Below are positions 22,692 through 33,400 of a DNA stretch of 64,000 bases, piece after piece. A program made the position numbers and the translations under genes. Source of the DNA: Mastigamoeba balamuthi (taxonomy: Eukaryota > Evosea > Mastigamoebida > Mastigamoebidae); NCBI GenBank assembly GCA_902651635.1, contig CACRSC010000019.1:62001-126000 (forward strand), given 5' to 3'. Position 1 is the first letter of the stretch, and every line of letters begins with the position of its first letter. The notes beneath the pieces are model-generated. The model saw nothing but the letters and a program-made list of their open reading frames with translations. It was not told the origin of the DNA and made no database searches.

Positions 22692-23188
22692 GTTGGCTCG
22701 AGCACCAACAACTCTGGGAAATTTGAATTTGCAATCGGCGACGATACTTGGACATTTATCTCATTTGTGACAATGAGAAAAATTGCCCTATCATCTAGAT
22801 TCAGGGAGACGGTTGGCACTACGCCCTGCAATGCAGCTTTGGCGAGTCCAACTGGATAATAATAGAAAGACTGTGGGGTCTTCGGGCCCTCCTCAGCGGA
22901 CGCGACGTTATCGGCGCCGGCAAGACAGCAGACGAGCTGCTGGTGAAGCTTCATTCTTGTTTTTCGCCTCCCGTCAGCGTGGACAGCGCTCCGGCCCCAT
23001 TGACGGGGACACCGTATTGTCGAAGTGGCACCAGGGCAAACGGTAAAAGCAGTACAGCGAGTCTTGGCGAAAACACCACAATGGGACCACAATCTGAGTC
23101 TGTTCTGATGTTGCCATGAGGATTCATCCAGGAATGTGTACACTGCCCAGGGAAGGGAAGCAGAGAGGAGCGATAGGAGAGGACCTCC
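22692..23188. other. Intergenic stretch or possible 5' exon of the RhoGAP gene
   Basis: Both strands have open frames here. The minus-strand reading (VPTVSLNLDDRAIFLIVTNE, then FPELLVLEPTWYPNAH) looks protein-like and could be an upstream exon of the RhoGAP gene, but I could not place a convincing splice pair. No other feature is seen. Confidence 0.3.
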
Positions 23189-23831
23189 TCAATCGGTGGT
23201 GTTGTCGATGGAGCGGCCGGCACCGTTGCACGACGACAGCCACCACCACTTGATGATCGGCAGGCCGTCCTTGTTGTTCTTGCCCTGGTCCAGTTTCTTG
23301 TACAGCTTGTTCCCGTTGTTGTCCAGCACGTCCAGGTGCTCCTGCATTGGAAGAAGGTCGTTGGAATACACAATTTTGGGAGGAGAGGTGCTTCAATTTG
23401 AAATTGGGGTACGCGTGTGGACGTGGGGTGGGCTGGGCACCTTCTTGAGGTAGTCACAGTTGCTGGGGTCGCAGAAGTCGATGACGCGGACCGGCTGGTA
23501 CACTACCCCGTCCGCTCCTTGGATCGCGACACAGCGGTCGCAGTACTTGCTGTTGTCCATGCCGCAGACGCCGTTGAGTGCCACAAAGTAGCCCTTGGAC
23601 TTCTTGGCCTTGCCGTTCCAGTTGTCGCAGGCGTAGACGTTGTCGCTGAAGTACGTGAGGAACCCGTTGACCTTCTGGCCCGTTGGCGACGTCGAGCACG
23701 GGTTCACCCCCCTCACATCGCTGCAAACAGTATTGGTTGGGCGTGACGGAAGAGTTGCCGGACCTGTCTGCGGCTACGATAAAGGCGAGAAGACCGACGA
23801 CGATGAGAGCAAGGCAGGCACGGTTGGTCAT
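23189..23831 (-). CDS. Secreted double-psi-beta-barrel (expansin/RlpA-like) protein, copy 1
   Basis: Small secreted protein in two exons: 23831-23441 and 23341-23189, with a 99-nt intron. The N-terminus MTNRACLALIVVGLLAFIVAA is a signal peptide. The DPBB core reads GFLTYFSDNVYACDNW, YFVALNGVCGMD, KYCDRCVAIQGADG, VRVIDFCDPSNCDYL, then EHLDVLDNNGNKLY and PIIKWWWLSSC. This is the C-x2-C plus VxVxDxC pattern of expansin and RlpA-like barrels, which act on or bind polysaccharide. Near 23715 a run of six G puts the signal-peptide exon one base out of frame with the DPBB part; copy 2 is in frame there. Either this copy is newly broken or the G-run count is a sequencing error. It is divergent from receptor gene D. 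Confidence 0.75.
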
Positions 23832-23894
23832 TGTCTGTCTGATGGAGGACGGCTGCTTGAAGAAATGACCCAGATACAACTGCCCTGCCCTACT

Positions 23895-23921
23895 AACCGT
23901 TGGACAAAAAATCCAACGGTT
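23895..23921. repeat. Perfect 10-bp inverted repeat (AACCGTTGGA, 7-nt loop)
   Basis: Arms at 23895-23904 and 23912-23921 are perfect complements, with an A-rich loop. Each arm contains CCGTT/AACGG, the core preferred by Myb-type DNA-binding domains. It lies about 65 bp upstream of the DPBB copy 1 start and just beside the shared promoter element. Confidence 0.7.
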
Positions 23922-23930
23922 GTGCTGGAC

Positions 23931-23995
23931 TGACCGTTAGTCCTCCCAAGACGGAAAAATAGCCGTTGAGCACCTGCACAATATCAGGAAGAGGA
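23931..23995. promoter_or_regulatory. Shared upstream element, copy 1 (TGACCGTTAGT ... GAGCACCTGCAC)
   Basis: This element is repeated at 24568-24620 and 41532-41590. All copies have TGACCGTTA, then a short gap with TCCCAA or TCCCGA, then an AC/GG spacer and GCACCTGC. Copy 1 lies 100 bp upstream of DPBB copy 1. CCGTTA is a Myb-type core; CACCTG also fits an E-box-like or zinc-finger site. Activity is inferred only from conservation in otherwise diverged DNA. Confidence 0.55.
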
Positions 23996-24567
23996 GAATC
24001 TCACCAATATCTCTTGTCTCTCAAGTGTGTATCCCCCGAGGTGATTGTCATGATGTATCTATGGTGCTCCATGCAACGCTGCCTGCACTCGTAGACTCAT
24101 TTTTCCATCGTTGGTGCCAAATACAATCGCGAAGGATTTTCTGTGCTACCATGATGTACATCACATGCACGTAACTTATTGGCACAGCTCCTCGCCCATG
24201 ATCATCAACTCGACAGCTTTGAGAAGAGCAAATCAACACGATGGCATAGTATTGCAATTGCATTCGGTTATTAGTGGGAGCGAACGTCTGTTCTTAGGGT
24301 CCTCTGATCCCTTTCTTCACATAGCCGACACCTTGGCCCTGAGCGTCGATAATGTTACGAGGAAGCTGATGAACTTCTGGTCTCGAGCATGGCTTCATTT
24401 CCCCATCTCGATAGCAAGAGCTGGGTGGTGATAGTTCCAGGCCTGTCTGCAGTGTTACGGAACGAGGACCGAGATGCAAGCAACGTGGTAGGGGGTCAGA
24501 GGGACTGAACAGCTGCCTCGACTGAGTTCTGGGGACCGTTGAACCGAATACTCCGGCTGTGCTGAAG
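23996..24567. other. Intergenic stretch between DPBB copy 1 and receptor D
   Basis: No gene is recognised. Short frames exist on both strands without family features. Together with the flanking elements it forms the roughly 1.15-kb divergent promoter region of the pair. Confidence 0.4.
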
Positions 24568-24620
24568 TGACCGTTAGTTGTCCCAATCAGGCTATTCCTC
24601 TGAGCACCTGCGCATTGTCC
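24568..24620. promoter_or_regulatory. Shared upstream element, copy 2
   Basis: This copy matches the 23931 element over GCTGTGCTG, TGACCGTTAGT, TCCCAA and GAGCACCTGC, with differences in the spacer. It is about 370 bp upstream of the start of receptor gene D. It may serve D, or it may be left over from a lost extra DPBB gene. Confidence 0.5.
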
Positions 24621-24986
24621 AAAACACGTCAGAGCTTCTCATACAGTATTGCTTGATGTTATCCCCTTGACCTCTCGGCTGAGAAACACGAAGTCCCACC
24701 GCGAGCGTTTGCGTTCGTGGGTCAGGTGAACACCGCCAGACACGCCAGACACGCGCCGCCCAGAAGCTGTTTGACGGTCCATCGACGCTGCCCCCACCTG
24801 CAAGCAAATTCGAGGGGGAATTCCGTCATAAACTCTCCGGACCAATTCTGTATCGGGTATCATAATGAGACGGGAGGAATTTTCAATGGTCCACTGCATT
24901 GCTCCCATCCCCGCTTGTGGGTGTTTGTTCCTGCGAATCTGGTCCATCAGGTGTGGCGGTGGTTCACAATTCCTGCCAATTATTGA

Positions 24987-27741
24987 ATGATCACGTCTCA
25001 GCTCTTCTGTGTGCTTCTGCTCGCCGGTTCACTGGGCGCTCTGGCGCAGGACGACGAGTGCACGGGGCCCGGGTCCGAGCAGCACGACCTCCTCGATGAC
25101 CCGCAATCGGTCATCCGTGGAATCGTGGTCACCTACGACCGCACACCCACGGAGCCCCTTTGTGGTGATTCAGGTGCACTGCTCACCTCCCCACACCTTC
25201 CCGCACTGATGCCGCCACACGCCATTGCCCCCAGGGGCCTATGTGATGCAGCACGCGCAGCTGTTCACGCCACCGCAGATACCCTGGCAGTTCACGCGCG
25301 TGTGCTTCGCGCTCGCCATGGTCGACAGCCCGTTCAGCAACAAGACGAGGCCGTTCAGCCTCGAGGTGCACGGCACTGTGTCGCTGTACCCCGTCACTCT
25401 CAGCCCTGTGGCCGCGTCGCTCAAGCCGGGGGACCGCCTGTCGTATGCGGGTTTCTCCAAGACCGTCAGATACACGCGTCCCAGCGGGGACAAGGGCAAC
25501 GTCAACAGCACCTACTACCGGTGGTTCTCCGTGGACCTCAGCGGCCTCAGCACACCACTTGGTACGAAATCAGTGCACATCACAGTGTAACTGGCCGCAC
25601 TGCAGTCGCGTGGGACCAGGGAGTGTACGTAGGGGTGCAATTCATGTCGTGCTACGCCCCTGTGCTACTCGTGGCCGTCAGGCGGTTCGATGGCAAGGGC
25701 CGTCTCAACATGGTGTCCAACGGCGGGTGGAGGCCATTTGACGACGTGGACGCTGTAGCAATACGCACGGTGGGACGCAACTACTGTACGCCCTCCATCC
25801 CGACTCCTTGGGCCATCAGAAGAGCCCTAAAATCTGTCTCACAGCTGGCGTGCCACCGGCGTGGTCGTGCGACCCGAAGCTTTACAACGACGGGTCTTGC
25901 GACTGCGAGTGCGGAACTGGCGACATCGACTGCAGCAGGGACTTCAGCGTAGCCTACGGATGCTTCAAAGGACAGAACTGCGACCAGTCGGGCAAGTGCA
26001 TTGGTATGCAATTTGGTTTTCGCCGGGAATGCCTCTCACTTCTTCTGCCACACCGGATGCGTTTTATGTTTACAGGGCTGGATTGGAGCAAGGGCCCATG
26101 CACGGCAGCCAACTACTGGCACTACGACGGCTGTCAGTGCGAGTGCGGGAATATTCCGGACCCCGACTGCTACGATCCATACGCGTCTCTCCACGTGTGC
26201 AACGGCAACTTCACGCAGCCGACATGCCACTTTAATTCCGACGATGGGAACACGTTTTGCAACGGTTCGAATTTTCACTGATTCCCATGCGCTGATTCGG
26301 CACAGAAAAATGGACTTGTGATCCAGGCAGATTCAACGACGGTTCGATCTGCGACTGCAACTGCGGGTCACCAGATCCGGATTGTTCAAATCCCCTTCTG
26401 AACACTACCTGCAAGGACAACTGGGTCTGCATCAACGACAAATGCGCCGGTATGCAGAACACGACCCTTCTCCTCTCATTGCAGAGAGGGCACAGCTCCC
26501 AGAGATTGGAGGTGCTCAGTATCGTGGTACAACGGGAATGATGGCTGCGACTGCAAGTGCGGCACGTACGACCCCGACTGCGACAAATCGCAGGAGGCCT
26601 ACAATTGCCTCCCGTCGGAGGTATGCGACTATGACGGCCTCTGCACACCAGCAGGTAACGTACCTATGATACTATTTTGGGTGAAATCATGTCGATCAGG
26701 GTGCGGAAACCACAGGACAGAGGGATGGGGCAATCCCAAGGAAGAGTGCGACAGTGGAGTGGGCTGCACTCTCTGCAAATGCGACGCTGGATTCTATGCC
26801 AAGAACCCCCTAAGGGCAGATTGCGAGACTCGTGAGCACAGGGCGCCCCGGCTTCCATCTAACTGATTGTAGACTGTGGAGATGACACAGTTGCCGGGAC
26901 AGAAGAATGCGATGGTGGAATGTTCTGCAGCAACTGCACGTGCGACCCTGGCCACAACCCATATCCCCTGGGGACCCGCAATGTGTTTTGTACAGGTAAG
27001 TGTGATACACGTATGAGCGCTAACACTTGCACAACAGGTTGTGGAAACGGCGTTGTGGATCCAGAGCATAACGAGAGCTGCGATGGTGGGAATGGCTGTG
27101 ATACAAGCACGTGTCAGTGCAGTGAAGGATACTCTGCGTTCATCCCGCCGCAAAGGTACTGCCGTGCCGAGGAGACCGAGTCCAACAGGAAAAAGATCAT
27201 TATTGGAGGCTCCGTGGGAGGCACATTTGGCGTTGCGCTGATTGCTGCTGTCGTAGTCGCTGCACTCATCTATGCGTATGCTATCGTCGCTAGGGCACAG
27301 ACTGATCTCTGCACCTGTAGGAGGAAGGTAAGGAACGGGCCGAGGAAGTTGAACCTGCCTCTCGAAATCAACGCGCCTCCGGCATTCTCGGTGGTGGATG
27401 CAATACAGTCGATGGATGGGTCATTCGAGAGCATTAGCGCGAACTTCACGAGGTCTGGCGCAGATTGTGGAAATGTGATGATGGTCGTGCAGTCACTGGA
27501 CGCCGATCCCCGCTCTGTGCCACCCATTCCTAGCACAGAGATGGAGGAACTTCCGCCTCCCAGCCTTCAACTGTCGGAGCGGTCAGCTGAGGGGCACACC
27601 CAGAAATCCAACTCGGGTTCGGCAGACTTGACCCAAGTCATTCAGCCAGCGTATACCACCGATCTACAGAATACCTGCATGGACATGCCGGCTCCTGAAG
27701 TTAGCTGCGACAACCGTGTCTCGACCACTCCGAGGCAGTGA
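24987..27741 (+). CDS. Cysteine-rich receptor-like type I membrane protein (family member D)
   Basis: Complete family member. The ATG at 24987 gives a signal peptide (LFCVLLLAGSLGALAQ) and DDECTGPGSEQHDL. Exon 2 has AYVMQHAQLFTPPQIPWQFTRVCFAL and EVHGTVSLYPVT; exon 3 has VAWDQGVYVGVQFMSCYA to AVAIRTVGRNYC. Repeats then follow in order: CDCECGTGDIDC, CQCECGNIPDPDC, CDCNCGSPDPDC, CDCKCGTYDPDC, EECDSG, EECDGG and ESCDGG. The membrane span (about 27190-27275) is IIIGGSVGGTFGVALIAAVV. The tail begins RRKVRNGPRKLNLPLEI, with the distal motif SGSADLTQVIQP. It is head-to-head with DPBB copy 1 and most like member E, which heads the second such pair. Confidence 0.85.
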
Positions 27742-28516
27742 GTGAACACAAACTTGCGTGAGGACCTCATTTGAACATAGAGGTAGGGTTTATTTGTATC
27801 AAAGTGTGTTTCTGTCCGAATCACTTTGTTTTTTGGCAGTTTCTGTCTCCACAAAGTTGACATTGGGGTAACAGTAATCGGAGCATAGAAGATCCAGTAA
27901 ACAGTAATCGCACGGCACAGAGGCAACAAACACTAAACACAGCAGCAACGCAATACCCACACCTGAGATACCCGCTGCAGCACGGAACAGATACATGTGA
28001 AAAACAGAACCCTTCATAACGAACTTCCTGATTAATTTTCCAATTTCAGGTAGTTCTAGGCTCAAATGCACGTTGGAACAAGGGGGTTCAAGGAGCACTG
28101 CAAGAGACAGCTCCATGAAAAACGGCTTGGATCTCACCGTCCAACAAAAAAAGCCATCCTGACTCAGCACCAGAATCCACATATGGATTGGTACCAGAGA
28201 AACTGATCCTGCAAGTGGAAGAACGTTCTGTAAACAGTTCTCTGTCTACCTTCGAGGATTCCCAAGAAGGGTGCGCAGAGAGCCAGGAAGGAGGTACGCT
28301 TCTTTTGGTCATGCTCAGTTGCATCTGCTGCTGGTAGATATAACTGGCAGATGCTATACAGTAATAGTAGAAATGCTGGTACATAACTGCTTCACCATAG
28401 TCAATTGATTCAGAATTTCATGCACTGTCCCACTGCTGACTCTTGCAAAAGAGAGCTGCACGGTTTCCAAAGATGTCTTTTATAATAGAGCAATTAATGT
28501 GCTAGAAATGCAATTA
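27742..28516. other. AT-rich island, left part (interrupted by the LINE)
   Basis: Base composition drops sharply compared with the coding parts of the window. Minus-strand frames at 28182-27799 and 28384-28088 look weakly protein-like (one has a hydrophobic segment, GIALLLCLVFVASV) but match nothing I know. Before insertion of the LINE this stretch continued into 35928-37700. Confidence 0.4.
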
Positions 28517-28534
28517 TCAATACGTACAGTCTGC
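28517..28534. repeat. Target-site duplication, left copy (TCAATACGTACAGTCTGC)
   Basis: An 18-bp direct repeat identical to 35910-35927, bounding the LINE. Exact identity points to a recent insertion. Confidence 0.9.
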
Positions 28535-28583
28535 GAGTCTTTTTTCTCCCCCGATGGAATAAGACCCCCCCGCGCAAATCTCA

Positions 28584-30401
28584 ATGGCGCACCACGGGCA
28601 CCACTGCACGGAGCAGCGGTCCCGGCCCCCGGCATCGGCGACCTGGCAGATCCTAGGCCTGGCACTCGTGGTCCTCACCACGGCGGCACTCACCCTACCC
28701 CCAAGGTGCCACACGGCGCCCCCAGGGACCGGGACCACGACGCCAATCGGGGCAGGTAACCCCACCCGCCTCCTCCCCACACCCCACACACACGCCCACA
28801 TACACCCCCCCGGGCTGGGCACGCCCACGGCACGCGGAGTGATGACCCGCGGCGCCCAAAACAGAACATCAACAGAGACACCCCCCGAAACCAAAAGCCC
28901 CATACCGAAAGCCAAACCCCGCGTGCTACCTATGATACCCAACGGCAAGAGCCCCGCCCCACCGAACCGTAGCGCAGATGCGGTCCACGGCCCGCAGCCG
29001 GCACTACTACAGGACCACAGCGCGAGCCCCCCGCCGGCCCCTTTTAGCCCCGACGCCCTTTCTGCGAAATTTCCCAGTCCACACCGGGAAATACTGAGGA
29101 ACACACACCACAAAACGGCGGTAAAATACGCAAACGACGACTCAGCACAACAAACAAGCCGACGCATGGAGGAGACTCCACCCATCGACCCCCCAGCGTC
29201 CACCAGCGCCCCCCCGCCGACTAAACGCCAATGTGAAGACACGGCCCCTGAGGACGTCGACCGCATGCAAACGGATAGCGACACCGAGAAACAAACATCC
29301 AAAGCCTGTAGCACGCCCGCAGAGGACAACGCCCCAGCCCCGAGCCCCGAGAAAGACCCGATAGACGTGGAGACTCTCCTGGCCCTCATCCAAGCGCGCA
29401 TGCTGACCGAGACAGACGAACCCCGTAAACAGAAGCTCGCGGAGCTAACCTGCCTGGACGAAACCGCCCTGGTTGCCCACTTCACCTCGTCGACGGACAG
29501 AGCAGACATCGACCTCAGGGAGACGGCTAGAGCACCCAAGAGCCGGCCACAGACGGTATACAGCTGGGCACAGCCGGTGCAACGAACGCAGCCAGCGGGA
29601 ACCCGTCCAGGCCCTGCCCTGGGAAAAGACCAACCCCCGCCCTCGAGCCTCCAGTCCACGGCGGCGCCGTGGCCGACCAAATCAGCCGCAACCTGGGGGC
29701 AAGCCGCCACGCACAACCCCACCCGAGACGACCACTACGCCAACCCAACCCCAAGTCCGAGATCAATCGACAGCCTGTCCGGCGAACCCGCAGCACCGCC
29801 TAGAGCAATAGAGGACACCGCGTACGAGTCAGAGATGAAGGAAGCGATCACCCTCGTGGCAGGTGCCAAGTTGACAGAGACCGAAGCGCACCAGGTAGCA
29901 GCGGTGGGAATGGAACTCCTAGACCTGTTCCGCAAAACATACAAAATCAACGTCACTGCGAATTCGGCCTTTGTGGAATACATCGGAAAAAACAGCATTA
30001 TGTTCCCGGCCCCCAACACGGCAGTATACCGTAAATGCCAAGAAATCGAGTCGGTACAAAGGACAGCGGGTTTCTCTGCTGCTACCAGGTTATGGGTCCT
30101 TACGGAGGCAAAAATCCCCTTCACGGTATATGTGCTGCACGCCGACAAGCACAAACCCTGCCCGAGAGAGCTCGCAGACGCATGGGCCCAACCGGCCAAA
30201 GCCCACATCATCGGCATCGAACCCCAGGCTAACGGTTGGGCGGTGACGTTCACTGATAGGAAAACGATCCTCCAGCTGGTCCGCCAGACCAACAATGACC
30301 CGAGGGCCTCGGTACACGCAGTGGCCGCATACCCGGCAAACTGTGGAAGGTGGAACTCAACGCCCGCACCCGCCTGGGAGCCTCGCCGCGCAACGCTATA
30401 A
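28584..30401 (+). CDS. LINE ORF1 protein (Gag-like)
   Basis: 605 residues from the ATG at 28584. Near the N-terminus is a hydrophobic stretch (WQILGLALVVLTTAALTL). A long Pro/Thr-rich disordered part follows, then a folded-looking C-terminal region (from about residue 410: EAITLVAGAKLTETEAHQVAA to VTFTDRKTILQLV). No CCHC knuckles are seen, which is unusual for clades that carry RNase H. The protein should bind element RNA. Its last 100 nt overlap the ORF2 frame. Confidence 0.8.
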   Translation: MAHHGHHCTEQRSRPPASATWQILGLALVVLTTAALTLPPRCHTAPPGTGTTTPIGAGNPTRLLPTPHTHAHIHPPGLGTPTARGVMTRGAQNRTSTETPPETKSPIPKAKPRVLPMIPNGKSPAPPNRSADAVHGPQPALLQDHSASPPPAPFSPDALSAKFPSPHREILRNTHHKTAVKYANDDSAQQTSRRMEETPPIDPPASTSAPPPTKRQCEDTAPEDVDRMQTDSDTEKQTSKACSTPAEDNAPAPSPEKDPIDVETLLALIQARMLTETDEPRKQKLAELTCLDETALVAHFTSSTDRADIDLRETARAPKSRPQTVYSWAQPVQRTQPAGTRPGPALGKDQPPPSSLQSTAAPWPTKSAATWGQAATHNPTRDDHYANPTPSPRSIDSLSGEPAAPPRAIEDTAYESEMKEAITLVAGAKLTETEAHQVAAVGMELLDLFRKTYKINVTANSAFVEYIGKNSIMFPAPNTAVYRKCQEIESVQRTAGFSAATRLWVLTEAKIPFTVYVLHADKHKPCPRELADAWAQPAKAHIIGIEPQANGWAVTFTDRKTILQLVRQTNNDPRASVHAVAAYPANCGRWNSTPAPAWEPRRATL

Positions 30402-33400
30402 ACCGCGCCTTTGCAGACCGCCCATACGACATCACCCGGACAGGCGTGAACCCGAAAGGAGAAGTCTTCCTCGTGCACGCATGGCCCCCGATCAACGAAA
30501 CCACCAACATTCGCGTACCGGGCTACCCCAAAGCCATCGCCTACCCCCAGGGTATGGCAAAAGCCAATACGCACAGACCCACTGACTGCACCACACGACC
30601 ATACAGACGAACGCGAAGCAAGCCGGAACAGGCGCAGGAGGCATGGCCCACCGACAGAATGACGGGAGAAGACCACCAGAAGATCGGACACTGCGACCCG
30701 AGACCGCGCCACCCCCCAAGGAACGCAGCCACCCCGACGAACGCCGCTCCCCAAATGAACGCAGCCCCCCCAACGGTTGCAACCCCCCTGGAGCCCCCCC
30801 GACAAACCGAATACAATGGTCTCACAGCGGGCCTCACACTCATTCTGGCAATATTATCAACAGCCCAACCCCGGCAACACTATGCAATCCTCACACTTGT
30901 CACTTTCCTACTATATGCTCAAGGAGCGGCAGCCATGGACACCAACATTACCATAGCCAGCTGGAACGTACAAAACACCCTATTTGGAGCCATCATATTA
31001 TTGATTAAGGCTGTAAGGAACTGCACCAAACATGCAGCCCCCGAGATTATAGCCCTGCAGGAACTGGGCGTTGTTGATGATAAACAGGTTAACAAGGCGG
31101 CTAACACCGAGGGCTACAGCCTTTTTACGGGTCAACGAGTCGGAAACAAAACACCAGTAGGATTTCTCGTTCACAATACAGTGCGGGAGTACTGGTCTGT
31201 TAATACCACAGAACGAAAGGACGTCCTGGTAGGAATACTCAAGCTAAATGGGACGATGAAGATCATCAATGCGTATAGCCCAACCAGAGGGTCCCCTGCC
31301 CAAAGAGCTCTCTGGCAAACCATACAAGGACAGACAAAGGACAAAACGGACAGCATACTAGTAGGGGACCTAAATACGTGGATGGACCACCCCGAGGATG
31401 CCCACTCAACGGCGGAGATCGATATGCAAAGATTCATGGAAAACCACAATATGACGGATATTCTCAAACACCAAGGCACTATGGCAGCCACGCACCTAGG
31501 CCCACACAACACCGCCAACCGACTAGACTACATTATAGGCGCATGTACTATGATCCATCGTTTCAGAGACAGCGGGGTAGGCAAAAACACCGGTGACCTC
31601 TCTGATCACGCACCCATATACTGCACAATTGACCTAACCGAAAACATACCGCGCCGACAATGGAACCCCCCACCGCAAGTAAACACCTGGACCAAGACCA
31701 CAGACCCAGAAACCCGGGCGGCGCAGATTCGAGAGTGGCAAGACACGCTGCTTCGATCCCCACTAACACCAGACACGGACATAGATGAGATGCAAAGCAG
31801 GGCAATTGAAGCCACGAAGCAAACCATGGGAACCAAACAGCACAACATAGATGGAGGAAAAACCAAAGCCATGAGGGCATATGATGTATACCACGATATA
31901 CGCAAATCAGCAGGTGCAAACATACACACTGTACCAACGCCGGACAGTATAGCGCGTATCGAATCCGAAGTCCTCCCCCTCCTACAATATAAACCCAACC
32001 ACGCACATGCGTATAAAACCTGGCAGAGCACCACAAAGTGGATGCTTAGATGCATTAACCGAAACAGAACCCGGACGGAGGCGGACCGCATTAAGGAATA
32101 CATAGAATTCTCAATGGCGGAAGGATGCACTAGCCCCAAGAGATTCCTCAAGGAGCTGCGCACACCACGCGGACCAGGACTCCCCCTGAGCTATACCAGA
32201 CAAGACGGCACCAGTACCACGACCCCTGAGGAAACACGTGAAATAGTAGAAGACTGGATACACACACACTTCAATCAGGATAATACGCCAGCACGATGCC
32301 CCTCATGGTGGGAGGTGCCACATCCAACTCTATCCGACACGGCCGCCACTAGTATGGACAGCACGATATCCATAGACGAACTCCGGGAGGCTGCAGGGGC
32401 CCAAAAGAGTAGATCGGCCCCAGGCCCAACTGGGTTCAAGGCGGAGTATGTCATAGAATTCCCAGCCCCATGGCGCGAACAATGGATCAAGAACCTCAAC
32501 GACATCTGGCTAGGCAGGAAACCGATCCCGAAGTCTTGGACTAGAGGAGAAATCATGCCCATTTTTAAAGAAGGAGACCGCAAAATACCAGCGAACTACC
32601 GCCCCATTACGCTATGCGAGGTGGGCTACAAGATTTTCATCACGATTATCAACAAAAGACTATACAAAGCCCTCGAAGATAATAATATATGGGCCAACGC
32701 CCAGGAGGGCTTCCGCGAAGGCCACTCCACGACACACAACATATGGGCCCTTCACCAAAGACTAGAAGAAGCCACACGACGAAATCAGAGAGTAGTAGGG
32801 ATGTACATCGATCTCAAAAAAGCATACGACTCCATTCATCAAGGCCACATTGCGGCCACTCTGAAATACTACAACATTGGTCCCATCCTGGCGAAAAACA
32901 TTATGGCTCTATATGCCTCAACAGAAGCCCGCTCCCGCACGGCCCACGGCCCCACCGATTGGATTAGCATCAATCGCGGGGTGCGGCAGGGGGACCCCCT
33001 GTCATGCACACTCTTCAATCTAGCCATAAACCCCCATCTGTACCAGATAGAAACACATCCTGAAGCCCTGGACATCCGGGGCCCTAAGAAAGGAGTACTG
33101 GCATACACAGACGACATGGTATTGCTCGCGAGCACGCCACAGACACTAGCACACCTGCTGAAATTCGTGATGGACATGCAAGAGGCAGGATTGCACATCA
33201 ACCCAAAAAAATGTGCCACCTTCGCCAGAAATGACACACCTCCCACCATAGTGACCACCCAGGGGACTATTGAGCCAGTGGCACCAGGCACCACATATAA
33301 ATACCTCGGCATACACCTTGACCCACAAGGTAGAGATGCACTTGATGCGCCCACCACGACCCACATTATTCTAGAACAATGCAGCTGGATGCGCACCAAG

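Noticed and set aside
22074-22859. Plus-strand open frame of 261 codons opposite the RhoGAP N-terminus
   Set aside because: It overlaps the helical minus-strand exons, which splice in frame with the PH-like and RhoGAP parts. The plus reading lacks motifs.
23996-24567. Remnant of a third DPBB gene between promoter elements 1 and 2
   Set aside because: The second element copy suggested it, but I could find no barrel motif on either strand.
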